Translations under genes and position numbers: made by a program
The notes under the pieces: generated by a model
Told to the model about the DNA's origin: nothing
Seen by the model: the letters and a program-made list of their open reading frames with translations, nothing else
Databases searched by the model: none
Part shown: piece after piece, positions 15,720 through 24,662 of the stretch
Numbering within the stretch: the stretch's first letter is position 1
Layout: each line of letters starts with the position of its first letter
Assembly: GCF_002157505.1 (NCBI RefSeq)
Contig: NZ_NFSC01000021.1
Coordinates: 1 to 61,750 of the forward strand
DNA from: Arthrobacter agilis
GTDB lineage: Bacteria > Actinomycetota > Actinomycetes > Actinomycetales > Micrococcaceae
Reading direction: 5' to 3'
DNA: 61,750 nt

Positions 15720-16352
15720 ATGACCCTCCGCCTGATCCTCGCTTCGAAGTCTCCCGCCCGCACCAAGCTCCTGACGGAAGCCGGCATCCGCCACTCGGTG
15801 CTGGTGTCCGACGTCGACGAACCTGCCGTCGTCGCCTCCTACGGTGAACTCGACGCGCACGACACGTCCCTGCTGCTGGCCCGCGCCAAGGCCGAGGCTG
15901 TCGCGGCCCTTGAGGATGCCGACGATGCCCTCGTCATCGGCTGCGACTCGGTCTTCGAGTTCGACGGCGAGGCGCACGGCAAGCCCTACGAACCCGCAGT
16001 GGCGGTCGAACGTATTGGCCGCATGCGGGGTCGGTCCGGCGTCCTGCACACGGGCCACTGGCTCGTGGACACGCGCGACGGCGGAACCGGTGCCACCATC
16101 GGCGCAGTCTCTTCCGCCACCGTGCATTTCGGGGCGATGTCCGACGCCGAGGTCGAGGCCTATGTCGCGAGCGGTGAACCCCTGCACTGCGCGGGGTCCT
16201 TCACCATCGACGGACTCGGCGGCGCCTTCATCGACCGCGTGGACGGCGATCCGCATGCCGTGGTCGGGCTCAGCATCTCCATGCTGCGCGGCCTCCTGCA
16301 GTCGGCCGGGGTCTCCGTCACGGACCTCTGGACACCGGCAGCGGCGTTGTAG
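15720..16352 (+). CDS. maf: Maf family nucleotide pyrophosphatase
   Basis: 210 residues, the normal Maf length. These enzymes hydrolyse non-canonical or excess nucleoside triphosphates to monophosphates. The N-terminal signature LILASKSPARTKLLTEAGI is complete. The catalytic/metal region is VIGCDSVFEFDGEAHGKP, and the C-terminal block is YVASGEPLHCAGSFTIDGLG with HAVVGLSISML. Start ATG at 15720 with CTGGAG just upstream; the frame is open earlier but that part is the hairpin region. It precedes accA as in mycobacteria, where maf lies between accE5 and accA3. Confidence 0.92.
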   Translation: MTLRLILASKSPARTKLLTEAGIRHSVLVSDVDEPAVVASYGELDAHDTSLLLARAKAEAVAALEDADDALVIGCDSVFEFDGEAHGKPYEPAVAVERIGRMRGRSGVLHTGHWLVDTRDGGTGATIGAVSSATVHFGAMSDAEVEAYVASGEPLHCAGSFTIDGLGGAFIDRVDGDPHAVVGLSISMLRGLLQSAGVSVTDLWTPAAAL

Positions 16353-16363
16353 GTTCCCTACAA
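16347..16363. promoter_or_regulatory. 17-bp inverted repeat between maf and accA, shared with accD
   Basis: TTGTAGGTTCCCTACAA is a perfect 7-bp inverted repeat around TTC. It overlaps the maf stop codon and lies 98 bases before the accA start. A possible -10 (TAGGCT) is at 16425-16430. The same motif lies before accD at 9261-9277. Confidence 0.5.
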
Positions 16364-16460
16364 AGGATCGCCCTCCAACACTCCCCACCAGCACGATTCA
16401 TGCGCGGAAGCTCCAAAACCGGGTTAGGCTCCGAACTGAGAAGAAGGAGTTCAACGCCCC

Positions 16461-18293
16461 ATGAGCCAGTCCCCCCTTGCCCCGTCCGAATCCTCCGACG
16501 TCCGTAGCAACGGCACCGTCCAGCAGCACCGACGGGTGACGAAGGTCCTGGTGGCGAACCGGGGGGAGATCGCCGTCCGGGTCATCCGTGCTGCCCGCGA
16601 TGAGGGCATTGCATCGGTCGCCGTGTACGCGGACCCGGACCGCGACGCGCTGCACGTGCGCATGGCCGACGAGGCCTTCGCGCTGGGCGGGGAGACGGCC
16701 GCCGAGTCCTATCTGGTCATGGACCGCATCCTCGAGGCAGCACGGCGCAGCGGAGCAGACGCCATTCACCCCGGATACGGCTTCCTGTCCGAGAACGCCG
16801 AGTTCGCGCAGCGCGTCATGGATGCCGGAATCACCTGGATCGGCCCGTCCCCGGAGTCCATCTCGCAGTTGGGCGACAAGGTGCAGGCACGCCACATCGC
16901 CGAGCGTGTCGGAGCGCCGCTGGTGCCCGGCACGAAGGATCCGGTGGAGTCCGTTCAGGAGGTCGTCGACTTCGCGGAGGAGTTCGGGCTGCCCATCGCC
17001 ATCAAGGCTGCCTTCGGTGGCGGCGGCCGTGGCATCAAGGTGGTCCGCAGCCACGAGGAGATCCCCGAACTGTTCGATTCGGCGGTGCGCGAGGCCACGG
17101 CGGCCTTCGGCCGCGGTGAGTGCTTCGTGGAGCGGTTCCTCGATGCTCCCCGCCACGTCGAGACCCAGTGCCTCGCCGACGCGCACGGGAACGTCGTCGT
17201 CGTCTCCACCCGCGACTGCTCCCTGCAGCGCCGCAACCAGAAGCTCGTCGAGGAAGCGCCCGCACCTTTCCTCTCGGACGAGCAGAACACGCGGCTCTAC
17301 GAGGCCTCGAAGGCGATCCTCCGCGAGGCGGGCTACCAGGGCGCCGGCACCTGCGAGTTCCTCGTGGGCCAGGACGGCACCATCTCCTTCCTGGAGGTCA
17401 ACACGCGCCTCCAGGTGGAGCACCCCGTCTCCGAGGAAGTCACGGGCCTGGACCTCGTCCGCGAGCAGTTCCGCATCGCCCGCGGTGAGGAACTCGGCTA
17501 CGGCGACCCCGAAGTGCGAGGGCACTCCTTCGAGTTCCGCATCAACGGGGAGGACGCCGGGCGCGGATTCATGCCGGCGCCGGGCACCGTGCAGACCCTC
17601 AAGCTCCCCACCGGTCCGGGGATCCGGGTGGATTCCGGCATCGAGGCCGGCGAGGTCATCGGCGGCAACTTCGACTCCATGCTCGCCAAGCTGATCGTGA
17701 GCGGCGCCACCCGGGAGCAGGCGCTGCAGCGGGCCCGCCGGGCCCTCGCCGAGATGGTGATCGACGGCATGCCCACCGTGCTCCCGTTCCACGCGGCAGT
17801 CGTCGCGGACCCTGCCTTCGCTCCCGTAGAGGGGCCGTTCTCCATCCACACGCGCTGGATCGAGACGGAGTTCACCAACACCATCGAGCCCTGGAAGGGT
17901 GCGGCGGACCCGACGTCCGACGACGAGTCCCGCCACCGCGTCACCGTCGAGGTCGGCGGACGCCGCCTCGAGGTGGTCCTGCCTGCGGGCCTCGGTGCCG
18001 CGCCGAACGGCAAGGCCAGCGCGCCAGCAAAGTCGAAGAAGTCCTCCCGCGCACGTGCCGGCAAGGCCACCGTGAGCGGCGACGAACTGACCTCCCCGAT
18101 GCAGGGCACGATCGTCAAGGTCGCAGCATCCGAGGGGGACACCGTGGCGGAGGGCGACCTCATCGTGGTCCTCGAAGCCATGAAGATGGAGCAGCCCCTG
18201 ACGGCCCACAAGGCCGGGACGCTGGCGGGCCTCACGGCCGCTCCGGGTGACACGGTTTCGGCCGGCTCCGTCATCGCCACGATCCGGGACTAG
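16461..18293 (+). CDS. Acyl-CoA carboxylase alpha subunit (biotin carboxylase + BCCP, AccA3 type)
   Basis: 610 residues. Residues 1-25 are a Ser-rich leader. The biotin carboxylase N-domain starts at [20 protein letters not shown]. The ATP-grasp domain follows with [48 protein letters not shown] and [16 protein letters not shown], to about residue 470. After a linker rich in Ala/Lys/Ser, the C-terminal biotinyl domain (from about 540) carries the biotinylated Lys in [14 protein letters not shown]. It fixes bicarbonate onto biotin and partners the beta and epsilon subunits encoded at 9409-11240. The biotin comes via the ligase at 7355-8236. The start ATG at 16461 has AAGGAG about ten bases upstream. 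Confidence 0.95.
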   Translation: MSQSPLAPSESSDVRSNGTVQQHRRVTKVLVANRGEIAVRVIRAARDEGIASVAVYADPDRDALHVRMADEAFALGGETAAESYLVMDRILEAARRSGADAIHPGYGFLSENAEFAQRVMDAGITWIGPSPESISQLGDKVQARHIAERVGAPLVPGTKDPVESVQEVVDFAEEFGLPIAIKAAFGGGGRGIKVVRSHEEIPELFDSAVREATAAFGRGECFVERFLDAPRHVETQCLADAHGNVVVVSTRDCSLQRRNQKLVEEAPAPFLSDEQNTRLYEASKAILREAGYQGAGTCEFLVGQDGTISFLEVNTRLQVEHPVSEEVTGLDLVREQFRIARGEELGYGDPEVRGHSFEFRINGEDAGRGFMPAPGTVQTLKLPTGPGIRVDSGIEAGEVIGGNFDSMLAKLIVSGATREQALQRARRALAEMVIDGMPTVLPFHAAVVADPAFAPVEGPFSIHTRWIETEFTNTIEPWKGAADPTSDDESRHRVTVEVGGRRLEVVLPAGLGAAPNGKASAPAKSKKSSRARAGKATVSGDELTSPMQGTIVKVAASEGDTVAEGDLIVVLEAMKMEQPLTAHKAGTLAGLTAAPGDTVSAGSVIATIRD

Positions 18294-18319
18294 CGGGCCT
18301 GGTCACCGCGGCGGCCCGC
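18293..18319. terminator. Possible hairpin between convergent accA and the lipoprotein gene
   Basis: GCGGGCC and GGCCCGC are 13 bases apart and overlap the accA stop codon. There is no U-tract; support is weak. Confidence 0.35.
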
Positions 18320-18385
18320 CAGGACACGGCGTTGTACCGGGCCCGGTAGCAGGCTTCGGCAGCCGAACCAGAGGACGTCCGGGCG

Positions 18386-19117
18386 CTACTTGTCCTTCCC
18401 GCCGTTGCCCTTGGCCTTGTCGCGTGCTTCTTCTGCTGCCTTCTGAGCGGCCTTCCGCTGCTGCTCGCCAGCTTGGTTGGCCCCACCGTCGCCGCTGTTT
18501 CCGGGCGCCGCGGCGTCCTCTTCGGGGGTGCCCGTTCCAGCATCGCCGCTGTCGTCCCCATCGTCAGCAGAGCCACCATCGTCAGCAGTGCCCTCATCGA
18601 CCGGGGCGTCAGGTTCTGGTGAGACGGGCTCCACCGGCGAGCTCTCGGCCGGCGGGGGCACCGGATCGGCCGATGGCTCAACCGGGGCCGGCGTCTCGAT
18701 CGGCGCCGGTGTCTCCCCTGCAGGCGTCTCCTCGGCCGGCACTTCCCCCGACGGCACCTCTCCGGAAGGCACATCCCCAGGAGTTACTTCGCTGGAAGGC
18801 ACCTCGCCGGACGGTACTTCATCGACAGACGCCTCGGCTTCCAGCGATGCGATCACGGCGTCGATGCGCATGCCGATGAGCGTGGCCCGGTCCTCGTTGA
18901 CCGTGCCCGCCTCCTGAGCGCTATCGACTTCCGCCTTCAGCCTCTGCGCGAGGACGATGGCTCCGGCGGAATCTCCCGCGGCAGCGGTCGAGGCGATGGT
19001 CCTCACCTCGGCCTGGAAGTCCCCGGCCGTGGCAACATCGATGGGCCCACCACATCCTGTCAGCAGAAGACCGGCTGCAACCAGGAGGGGAAGCCTCACC
19101 CTGAGGGCCGACGTCAT
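18386..19117 (-). CDS. Lipoprotein with Pro/Glu/Ser repeat region, partner of a Ser/Thr kinase
   Basis: 243 residues. The signal peptide RLPLLVAAGLLLTGC has a clear lipobox (LLTGC). About residues 22-90 are helical (FQAEVRTIASTAAAGDSAGA, LAQRLKAEVDSAQEAG). From about 95 come tandem pentapeptides of the type VPSGE/VPSSE/TPGDV, then a long acidic Pro/Gly/Asp linker. The basic helical tail is QQRKAAQKAAEEARDKAKGN. The start ATG overlaps the kinase stop by 4 bp (ATGA), so both are made together. A surface-exposed stalk that reports to, or is phospho-regulated by, the kinase is possible but only inferred from the coupling. Confidence 0.75.
   Translation of the reverse strand: MTSALRVRLPLLVAAGLLLTGCGGPIDVATAGDFQAEVRTIASTAAAGDSAGAIVLAQRLKAEVDSAQEAGTVNEDRATLIGMRIDAVIASLEAEASVDEVPSGEVPSSEVTPGDVPSGEVPSGEVPAEETPAGETPAPIETPAPVEPSADPVPPPAESSPVEPVSPEPDAPVDEGTADDGGSADDGDDSGDAGTGTPEEDAAAPGNSGDGGANQAGEQQRKAAQKAAEEARDKAKGNGGKDK
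18708..18827 (-). repeat. Tandem 15-bp units encoding VPSGE-type pentapeptides
   Basis: About eight in-frame 15-base units, for example GGCACCTCGCCGGAC and GGCACCTCTCCGGAA on the plus strand, encode VPSGE, VPSSE, TPGDV and ETPAG-like units in the lipoprotein stalk. Confidence 0.75.
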
Positions 19118-20478
19118 CGCTGCACGCTTTCGTAGAGTTCCTGCAACTTCTCGCCGGGCTCGCCGGAAACGGCCGGTAGCGGCTCGATGTCGGGGGCGGA
19201 ATCGCGTGCCGGTGCCGTGAAGGCCCAGAGCGCTCCAGCCACCAGGGCCACCACGAGGACAGAGACGAGCCACGGGAGCACGTGCCGACGGCGCCTAGGG
19301 GAAGGCTGCGCAAGCACAGGCGGCCGGATCGTCCGGGCCGACGCTTCGGATGCCGTCGAACCGTCGAGGCGGGAAGGCTCCGCAGCAGGTGACGCGACAG
19401 GCGCCGCGACAGGCTGGAGGTTAGTCGTCTCCGCACCGCCGTCATAGCCCCCAGCAGCGGCAACGGCGGTGCCGACGTCGGAGGTACCTGCCGGATGCGC
19501 CACGGGACGGGTCGCACCGACGGCCTGCGTGAGCCGCGTCGTGTCGGGCCCCTCGTCCATTGGCCCCGGGGATGGCCGCGGCCCAGGACCGGCGGGCAGG
19601 GAGATCGCCGCGGTCGGCGGGACGTCGGACGGCAGCACCGTCGTCTCGGGGGCAATCCGCTGCTGGGGGCCCATCGCCACCAGCGCATGCACCACGTCCG
19701 CCGCATCCGGGCGGTCCGCCGGGTCGCCGAGGGTCATGGACACCAGCAGCGCGGACAGCGCGGGACCTGCCACATGCGGGATCGAGGGGCTCCGGTGCAG
19801 GCGCGCGAGGGCACTCTCGACCCCCGTGCCGGGGAAGGGACGCTCCCCCGTGAGGGCTTCGATCATCACGAGCCCGAGTGAGTAGATGTCCGACGGCTGC
19901 CCCACGCCGTCGCCCCGGGCCTGCTCGGGACTGAAGTACGCAGCGCTGCCGATGACCTGGCCGGTCGCGGTCATGCGTCCGCCGTCGAAGAACCGGGCGA
20001 TGCCGAAGTCGGTGAGGAGGTAGCCGAAGTAGCCGCTGTGCGGATCCGTCCGTCGGGTCAGGATGTTCGACGGCTTGATGTCGCGGTGCACGATGCCGCG
20101 GCTGTGGATGTACTGGAGCGTGCGGGCGAGGTCCAGCGCCATGAGCCGGACCTCCTCGCACGCGAGGGGTCCCCTGGTCCGCAGCAGGACGCCGAGGTCA
20201 GGACCGTTGACGAGCTCCATCACCAGATAGGCGTTGTCGCCGGTCTCTTCGCCGGTGTCCATATCGAGGACGCGCACCAGGCCGGGGTGGTCGAGTCCCG
20301 CGAGCAGGCGTGCTTCGGCCGACCCCCGCTCGAGTCCGTCGGCGGTTCCGGGCCGGAAGAGCTTGAGGGCGACGTCCCGCTGCAACCGCGTGTCACGGGC
20401 CCGGAAGACATCGGCCATGCCACCTGTCCCGACGCGCTCCTCCAGCGCGTATCGCCCGGCCAGCGACTGCTTCTCCAT
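19114..20478 (-). CDS. Transmembrane serine/threonine protein kinase (PASTA-less PknB-like)
   Basis: 454 residues. The kinase domain (about 7-265) is complete: Gly loop VGTGGMADVF, ATP Lys in VALKLF, catalytic loop GIVHRDIKPSNIL, DFG in LLTDFGIARFF, activation segment GSAAYFSPEQARG and SDIYSLGLVMIEALTGERPF. A Pro/Thr-rich juxtamembrane region with many possible phosphosites follows. One transmembrane helix (WLVSVLVVALVAGALWAF) is at about 397-414, and a short extracytoplasmic tail of about 35 residues has no PASTA domains. Start ATG at 20478 (EKQSLAGRYALEERVG). The gene overlaps the following lipoprotein gene by 4 bp. Confidence 0.9.
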   Translation of the reverse strand: MEKQSLAGRYALEERVGTGGMADVFRARDTRLQRDVALKLFRPGTADGLERGSAEARLLAGLDHPGLVRVLDMDTGEETGDNAYLVMELVNGPDLGVLLRTRGPLACEEVRLMALDLARTLQYIHSRGIVHRDIKPSNILTRRTDPHSGYFGYLLTDFGIARFFDGGRMTATGQVIGSAAYFSPEQARGDGVGQPSDIYSLGLVMIEALTGERPFPGTGVESALARLHRSPSIPHVAGPALSALLVSMTLGDPADRPDAADVVHALVAMGPQQRIAPETTVLPSDVPPTAAISLPAGPGPRPSPGPMDEGPDTTRLTQAVGATRPVAHPAGTSDVGTAVAAAGGYDGGAETTNLQPVAAPVASPAAEPSRLDGSTASEASARTIRPPVLAQPSPRRRRHVLPWLVSVLVVALVAGALWAFTAPARDSAPDIEPLPAVSGEPGEKLQELYESVQR

Positions 20479-20614
20479 ATCGTCCACTTTCGCTGTCCTG
20501 TCGCCCGGCTCCGGGCACACTCGTTCCGCTCCCCACCGCGGATTTGATAAGCCTGCTGTGCTTCAAGTCTACGGGTGGCACCGTGCAAGGGCGCAAGCAG
20601 GAGTCCGGGAACGA

Positions 20615-20651
20615 CGACGGCGCCGCACCCGGGTAGGGTACGACGCCGTCG
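20615..20651 (-). terminator. Inverted repeat between the MHS transporter and kinase genes
   Basis: CGACGGCG and CGCCGTCG are 21 bases apart, with a shorter ACCCGGGT palindrome in the loop. It lies just after the transporter stop (20670, read leftwards) and before the kinase start, the right place for a terminator. No U-tract. Confidence 0.5.
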
Positions 20652-20669
20652 CGTGGAGGCGTGGCGAGA

Positions 20670-22082
20670 TCAGGCGACGTTGTTCTCGTAGTCGTGGTCG
20701 CGCGTCTCGCGCGAGATGACGAGCGCGATGAAGGTGACGACGGCCGCCACAGTCAGGTAGGCGCCGACCAGCACCGTACTTCCACCCGCAGCCTGCCAGA
20801 GCGCGACCGCGATGAAGGAAGCGGGCGCGGCGCCGATCATGCTCGACACGTTGTAGGACACTGCCGACCCCGTGTAGCGGACGTTCGCCGGGAACAGTTC
20901 GGGCAGCACCGCGGCCATGGGCCCGAAGGTGAGGCCCATGAGCGTGAAGCCGACGATCAGGAGGATCATGGCGCCGACTGTTCCCGCCCCGAACAGCGGA
21001 GCCCACAGCAGACCGAAGACGGCGATGCCCACGGTGGTGGCGAGGAGCATCTTGCGCCGGCCGAAACGTTCGGCGAGCGGCCCCGAGGCGAGGGTGAAGA
21101 TCCCGAAGAAGACGACACCGATGATCAGCATCCACAGGAAGTCGGTGCGCGCCATGCCCAGGCCGGGGACGAACGCCGCGGCCTGCGCCTCGGTGAACTC
21201 CTTGCCGGCAGCTGCAGCGCGGGCCTGCGCCTGCTCGATACTCGACGGCGCCGTCCCGTAGGTCAGGGTGAAGGCGGTCATGAAGTAGAAGAGCACGTAG
21301 GTCGCGAACATGATGAAGGTGCCGAGGATCAGTGCGCGCCAGTGCAGACGGAACGTGGTGCCGAGCGGTACCTTGACCACCTTGCCCTCGTTCTGGACCT
21401 TCTGGAAGGAGGCGCTCTCGATGAGCTTCAGCCGCACGTACAGACCGATGACCACCATCACCGCGCTCAGCAGGAACGGCACGCGCCAGCCCCACTCCAG
21501 GAACTCCTCCGGGCTCAGCGTGGTACTCAGCAGCACGAACAGCAGGTTCGCCAGGATGAATCCGATCGGAGCTCCGAGCTGCGGGAAGGTGCCATAGATG
21601 GCGCGCCTTCCTTCGGGGGCGTTCTCCGTAGCCAGCAGGGCGGCACCGCTCCACTCGCCGCCGAGCGCGAGTCCCTGGAGGAAGCGCAGCACGACGAGCA
21701 GCAGGGGTGCGAGGAAGACCCAACCCTCGTTGCTGGCGGACGGAAGCAGGCCGATGAGGAACGTGGCGATACCCATGGTCAGCAGTGAGGCCACGAGGGT
21801 GGTTTTTCGGCCGATCTTGTCGCCGAAGTGGCCGAAGATGATGGATCCGAGCGGGCGCGCGACGAAGGCCACGCCGAAGACGGCGAAGGAGCTGAGCAGC
21901 TGGTTCGCGGACGTCTGGTTGGGGAAGAACAACGCGGGGAACACCAGCACGGCGGCCGTGGCGTAGATATAGAAGTCGTAGAACTCGATCGTCGTGCCGA
22001 TGAGGCTGGCGAAGATCACCTTGCCCCGCGAGTTCAGCGGCTTGGTGGTTCCGCTGGCACCAGCGGAAGTGGAGGAGGTCAT
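20670..22082 (-). CDS. MFS transporter, metabolite:H+ symporter (MHS/ProP-like) family
   Basis: 470 residues with about 12 transmembrane helices. The start, GKVIFASLIGTTIEFYDFYI, is the MHS-family signature. The loop 2-3 motif RPLGSIIFGHFGDKIGRKTT is also diagnostic. Further marks are GLALGGEWSGAALLATENAP and RRAIYGTFPQLGAPIGFILA. Members carry proline, betaine, citrate, shikimate or alpha-ketoglutarate with protons, and the substrate cannot be told here. A helix-breaking insertion around residues 285-300 (ARAAAAGKEFTEAQAAAF) lies in an extracytoplasmic loop. Start ATG at 22082; an array of GTCCAC repeats is 97-142 bases upstream. Confidence 0.9.
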   Translation of the reverse strand: MTSSTSAGASGTTKPLNSRGKVIFASLIGTTIEFYDFYIYATAAVLVFPALFFPNQTSANQLLSSFAVFGVAFVARPLGSIIFGHFGDKIGRKTTLVASLLTMGIATFLIGLLPSASNEGWVFLAPLLLVVLRFLQGLALGGEWSGAALLATENAPEGRRAIYGTFPQLGAPIGFILANLLFVLLSTTLSPEEFLEWGWRVPFLLSAVMVVIGLYVRLKLIESASFQKVQNEGKVVKVPLGTTFRLHWRALILGTFIMFATYVLFYFMTAFTLTYGTAPSSIEQAQARAAAAGKEFTEAQAAAFVPGLGMARTDFLWMLIIGVVFFGIFTLASGPLAERFGRRKMLLATTVGIAVFGLLWAPLFGAGTVGAMILLIVGFTLMGLTFGPMAAVLPELFPANVRYTGSAVSYNVSSMIGAAPASFIAVALWQAAGGSTVLVGAYLTVAAVVTFIALVISRETRDHDYENNVA

Positions 22083-22178
22083 GGCGTCGGCTTTCTCGGA
22101 CGAGGCGCGACCACCAGGTGCACGAGGGCCCTTGCAGCACGGCGCCCGTGCTTCGGTTTGAACCCCAATATCAGATCA

Positions 22179-22224
22179 CCGGCGTCCACTGGGTGGATAA
22201 GCGTGTCCACCATGTGGACGCCGG
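22179..22224. promoter_or_regulatory. Nested GTCCAC/GTGGAC inverted repeats upstream of the MHS transporter
   Basis: CCGGCGTCCAC (22179-22189) is perfectly repeated in inverse at 22214-22224. Inside it, GTCCACCATGTGGAC (22205-22219) is a second perfect palindrome. Three GTCCAC half-sites thus lie within 46 bases, just beyond the lpdA stop codon. It could be the lpdA terminator, a dimeric operator for the transporter gene, or two exclusive RNA hairpins. Confidence 0.5.
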
Positions 22225-22256
22225 GAACGGTATCCGAGCCGCTGCCGGCGGGAGCG

Positions 22257-23675
22257 CTAGATGTGCACGTGCAGGCGCCGCGCCGCCTCCGAGATGGACC
22301 CGGTCAGCGACGGATACACGGTGAACGTGTTGGCGACGTCGTCCACGTGCAGTTTCTTGGTCACGGCGATCGCGAGCGGGAAGATCAGCTCCGACGCGCG
22401 CGGCCCGACGACGACGCCGCCGATGACGGTGCCGGAGCCCTTGCGCGAGATCACCTTCACGAAGCCGTCCTTGACGTTCATCATCTTCGCCCGGGCGTTG
22501 GTGTGCAGGGAGAGCTTGACGACGTCGCCCTGGTACCGCCCGGACTCGATGTCCTCCTCCGTCACGCCGACCGTGGCGATCTCCGGGGAGGTGAAGATGT
22601 TCGAGGCGACCTGCTTGAGCTTGATGGGTGTGACGGAATCGCCCATGAGGTGGGCGATGGCGATCCTGCCCTGCATCGCCGCGACCGAGGCGAGGGCGAA
22701 GACGCCCGTGCAGTCCCCCGCCGCGTAGACGTTCGGCGCCGTGGTGCGGGAGACGCCGTCCACCCGGATGTGGCCGGACTCGTTGACGGCGACGCCGGCC
22801 TCCTCGAGGCCGATGTCCGCGGTATTCGGGACCGCACCGACCGCGACGAGGCAGTGGCTTCCTTCGACGGTCCGTCCGTCCGACAGGTGGACGATCACGC
22901 CGTCGTCGGTGCGGTCCACGGCGTCGGCGCGGGACTTGGAGAGGACGGTCATGCCGCGGTCCTTGAACACGCCCTCGAGCACCTCGGCGGCGTCGGCGTC
23001 CTCGCCGGGCAGCACGCGGTCGCGGCTGGAGATCAGCGTGACCTTCGACCCGAGGCCGTTGTAGGCACTCGCGAACTCGGCGCCGGTGACACCGGAGCCG
23101 ACGACGATCAGGTGGTCGGGGATCTGGCGGAGGTTGTAGAGCTGCGTCCAGTTGAAGATGCGCTCCCCGTCGGGCTTGGCGCTGGGCAGTTCGCGCGGCG
23201 TCGAGCCGACGGCCAGGAGGACGGCGTCGGCCTCGACGATCGTGGTCTCGCCGTCGGACTCGACCTCGAGCCGGTGGTTGTCCAGGAGCTTCCCCGTGCC
23301 GATGATGACGCGGACACCGAGGCGTTCGAGGGTGGCGCGGATATCCGAGGACTGCTCCACGGCGAGCTTCAGCAGCCGCTGGTTGACCTTGTCCATGTCC
23401 GCGAAGACCTTGCTGTCCGCGGAGAAGTGGACACCGAGCCCGCTCGCGTCGGTGAAGCGCGTCATGGTGTCCGCCGTGGCGATCAGGGTCTTGGACGGCA
23501 CGACGTCCGTGAGGACCGCCGATCCGCCGAGGCCCTGCCGCTCGACGATGGTCACGTTCGCGCCGAGGGAGGACGCGACCAGGGCCGCTTCGTAGCCGCC
23601 GGGGCCCCCGCCCAGGATCGCCAGGCGCAATGAACTGAAATCGAGTTGGTTGGTCACGGTTTGATTATCGCCCAT
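22257..23675 (-). CDS. lpdA: NAD(P)H-quinone dehydrogenase of the LpdA type (flavoprotein disulfide reductase without the redox Cys pair)
   Basis: 472 residues. FAD-binding motif RLAILGGGPGGYEAALVASS, NAD-binding motif LIVVGSGVTGAEFASAYNGL, second FAD motif NVYAAGDCTGVF and a C-terminal dimerisation domain (NIFTSPEIATVGVTEEDIES). Where lipoamide dehydrogenases have GGTCLNxGCxP, this protein reads GLGGSAVLTDVVPSKTL, so both redox-active Cys are absent. The C-terminal HPxxxE motif is replaced by YPSLTGSISE. That combination is known from M. tuberculosis LpdA (Rv3303c), which reduces quinones rather than lipoamide. The start ATG is at 23675; a GTG at 23657 is possible. It is divergent from the PNP gene, again as in mycobacteria. 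Confidence 0.88.
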   Translation of the reverse strand: MGDNQTVTNQLDFSSLRLAILGGGPGGYEAALVASSLGANVTIVERQGLGGSAVLTDVVPSKTLIATADTMTRFTDASGLGVHFSADSKVFADMDKVNQRLLKLAVEQSSDIRATLERLGVRVIIGTGKLLDNHRLEVESDGETTIVEADAVLLAVGSTPRELPSAKPDGERIFNWTQLYNLRQIPDHLIVVGSGVTGAEFASAYNGLGSKVTLISSRDRVLPGEDADAAEVLEGVFKDRGMTVLSKSRADAVDRTDDGVIVHLSDGRTVEGSHCLVAVGAVPNTADIGLEEAGVAVNESGHIRVDGVSRTTAPNVYAAGDCTGVFALASVAAMQGRIAIAHLMGDSVTPIKLKQVASNIFTSPEIATVGVTEEDIESGRYQGDVVKLSLHTNARAKMMNVKDGFVKVISRKGSGTVIGGVVVGPRASELIFPLAIAVTKKLHVDDVANTFTVYPSLTGSISEAARRLHVHI

Positions 23676-23775
23676 GCCACTGACACGCCGAAACGACGGG
23701 AGGCCCGTCGCTGCGCGGCGCGGAAGGGCGCCGTGCCCGGTGTCGGGCCCTGTACGCAGAGGGTAAGTTGAACCG

Positions 23776-24576
23776 GTGACTTCCGATCCTTTTGACCTGG
23801 CCCGCGACGCTGCTGACCATATCGCCCGTGCTACCGGCATCGACCGGCACGATACCGCCCTCGTTCTCGGCTCCGGCTGGGGCGAGGCGGCCGGGCTGAT
23901 CGGCGAGACGACGCACACCCTCGACGCGGCGGACATCCCCGGGTTCTCGGCCCCCGCCGTCGTCGGCCACACCGGCACGGTCCGTTCCATCCGAACACCG
24001 AACGGCAAGCGGGCCCTCGTGCTCGGCGCCCGGACGCACTTCTACGAAGGCAAGGGTGTCCGCGCCGTGGTGCATGGCGTGCGGACCGCGGCGGCCGCCG
24101 GCGCGACGACGATGATCCTCACCAACGGGTGCGGTGGCCTGCAGGAACACTGGCAGCCCGGCACCCCGGTCCTGATCAGCGACCACATCAACCTCACGGC
24201 GTCCTCACCGCTGGAAGGGGCGACGTTCGTCGACCTGACCGACCTCTACTCCTCGCGCCTGCGCAGCCTCGCACGCGCCGTGGATCCGACGCTCGACGAG
24301 GGCGTCTACGCACAATTCACCGGCCCGCACTACGAGACCCCGGCCGAGGTGCAGTACGCGAAGCGCATCGGCGCCGACCTCGTCGGCATGTCCACCGCCC
24401 TCGAGGCCATCGCCGCCCGGCACGCGGGTATGGAGGTCTTCGGGATCTCGCTGGTGACCAACCTGGCCGCCGGCATCAGCCCGGTGCCCCTCAGCCACGC
24501 CGAGGTCCTCGAGGCTGGGCATGCCGCAGGACCGCGCATCTCGCGCCTGCTGGCCGACATCGTCGCCACGATCTAG
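23776..24576 (+). CDS. Purine-nucleoside phosphorylase (trimeric, PNP family)
   Basis: 266 residues, the length of trimeric type II PNPs specific for 6-oxopurine nucleosides. Phosphate-binding loop [26 protein letters not shown], base-contact region [25 protein letters not shown] and [20 protein letters not shown] followed by TNLAAGIS. It splits inosine or guanosine and their deoxy forms into base and (deoxy)ribose-1-phosphate, which the phosphosugar mutase and DeoC downstream can process. Start GTG at 23776, 100 bases from the divergent lpdA start. First gene of a plus-strand salvage cluster. Confidence 0.92.
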   Translation: MTSDPFDLARDAADHIARATGIDRHDTALVLGSGWGEAAGLIGETTHTLDAADIPGFSAPAVVGHTGTVRSIRTPNGKRALVLGARTHFYEGKGVRAVVHGVRTAAAAGATTMILTNGCGGLQEHWQPGTPVLISDHINLTASSPLEGATFVDLTDLYSSRLRSLARAVDPTLDEGVYAQFTGPHYETPAEVQYAKRIGADLVGMSTALEAIAARHAGMEVFGISLVTNLAAGISPVPLSHAEVLEAGHAAGPRISRLLADIVATI

Positions 24577-24662
24577 CCCCGGCTCCTCCGCACCGCCGGA
24601 CCTCCAGCAGGCATGCCCGGCGACCGCCGGACATCCATCGCCGATCCACGTAAGGGACACGC

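Noticed and set aside
16398..18209. Minus-strand open frame of about 600 codons opposite accA
   Set aside because: Same reason: the plus strand carries all biotin carboxylase and biotinyl motifs.
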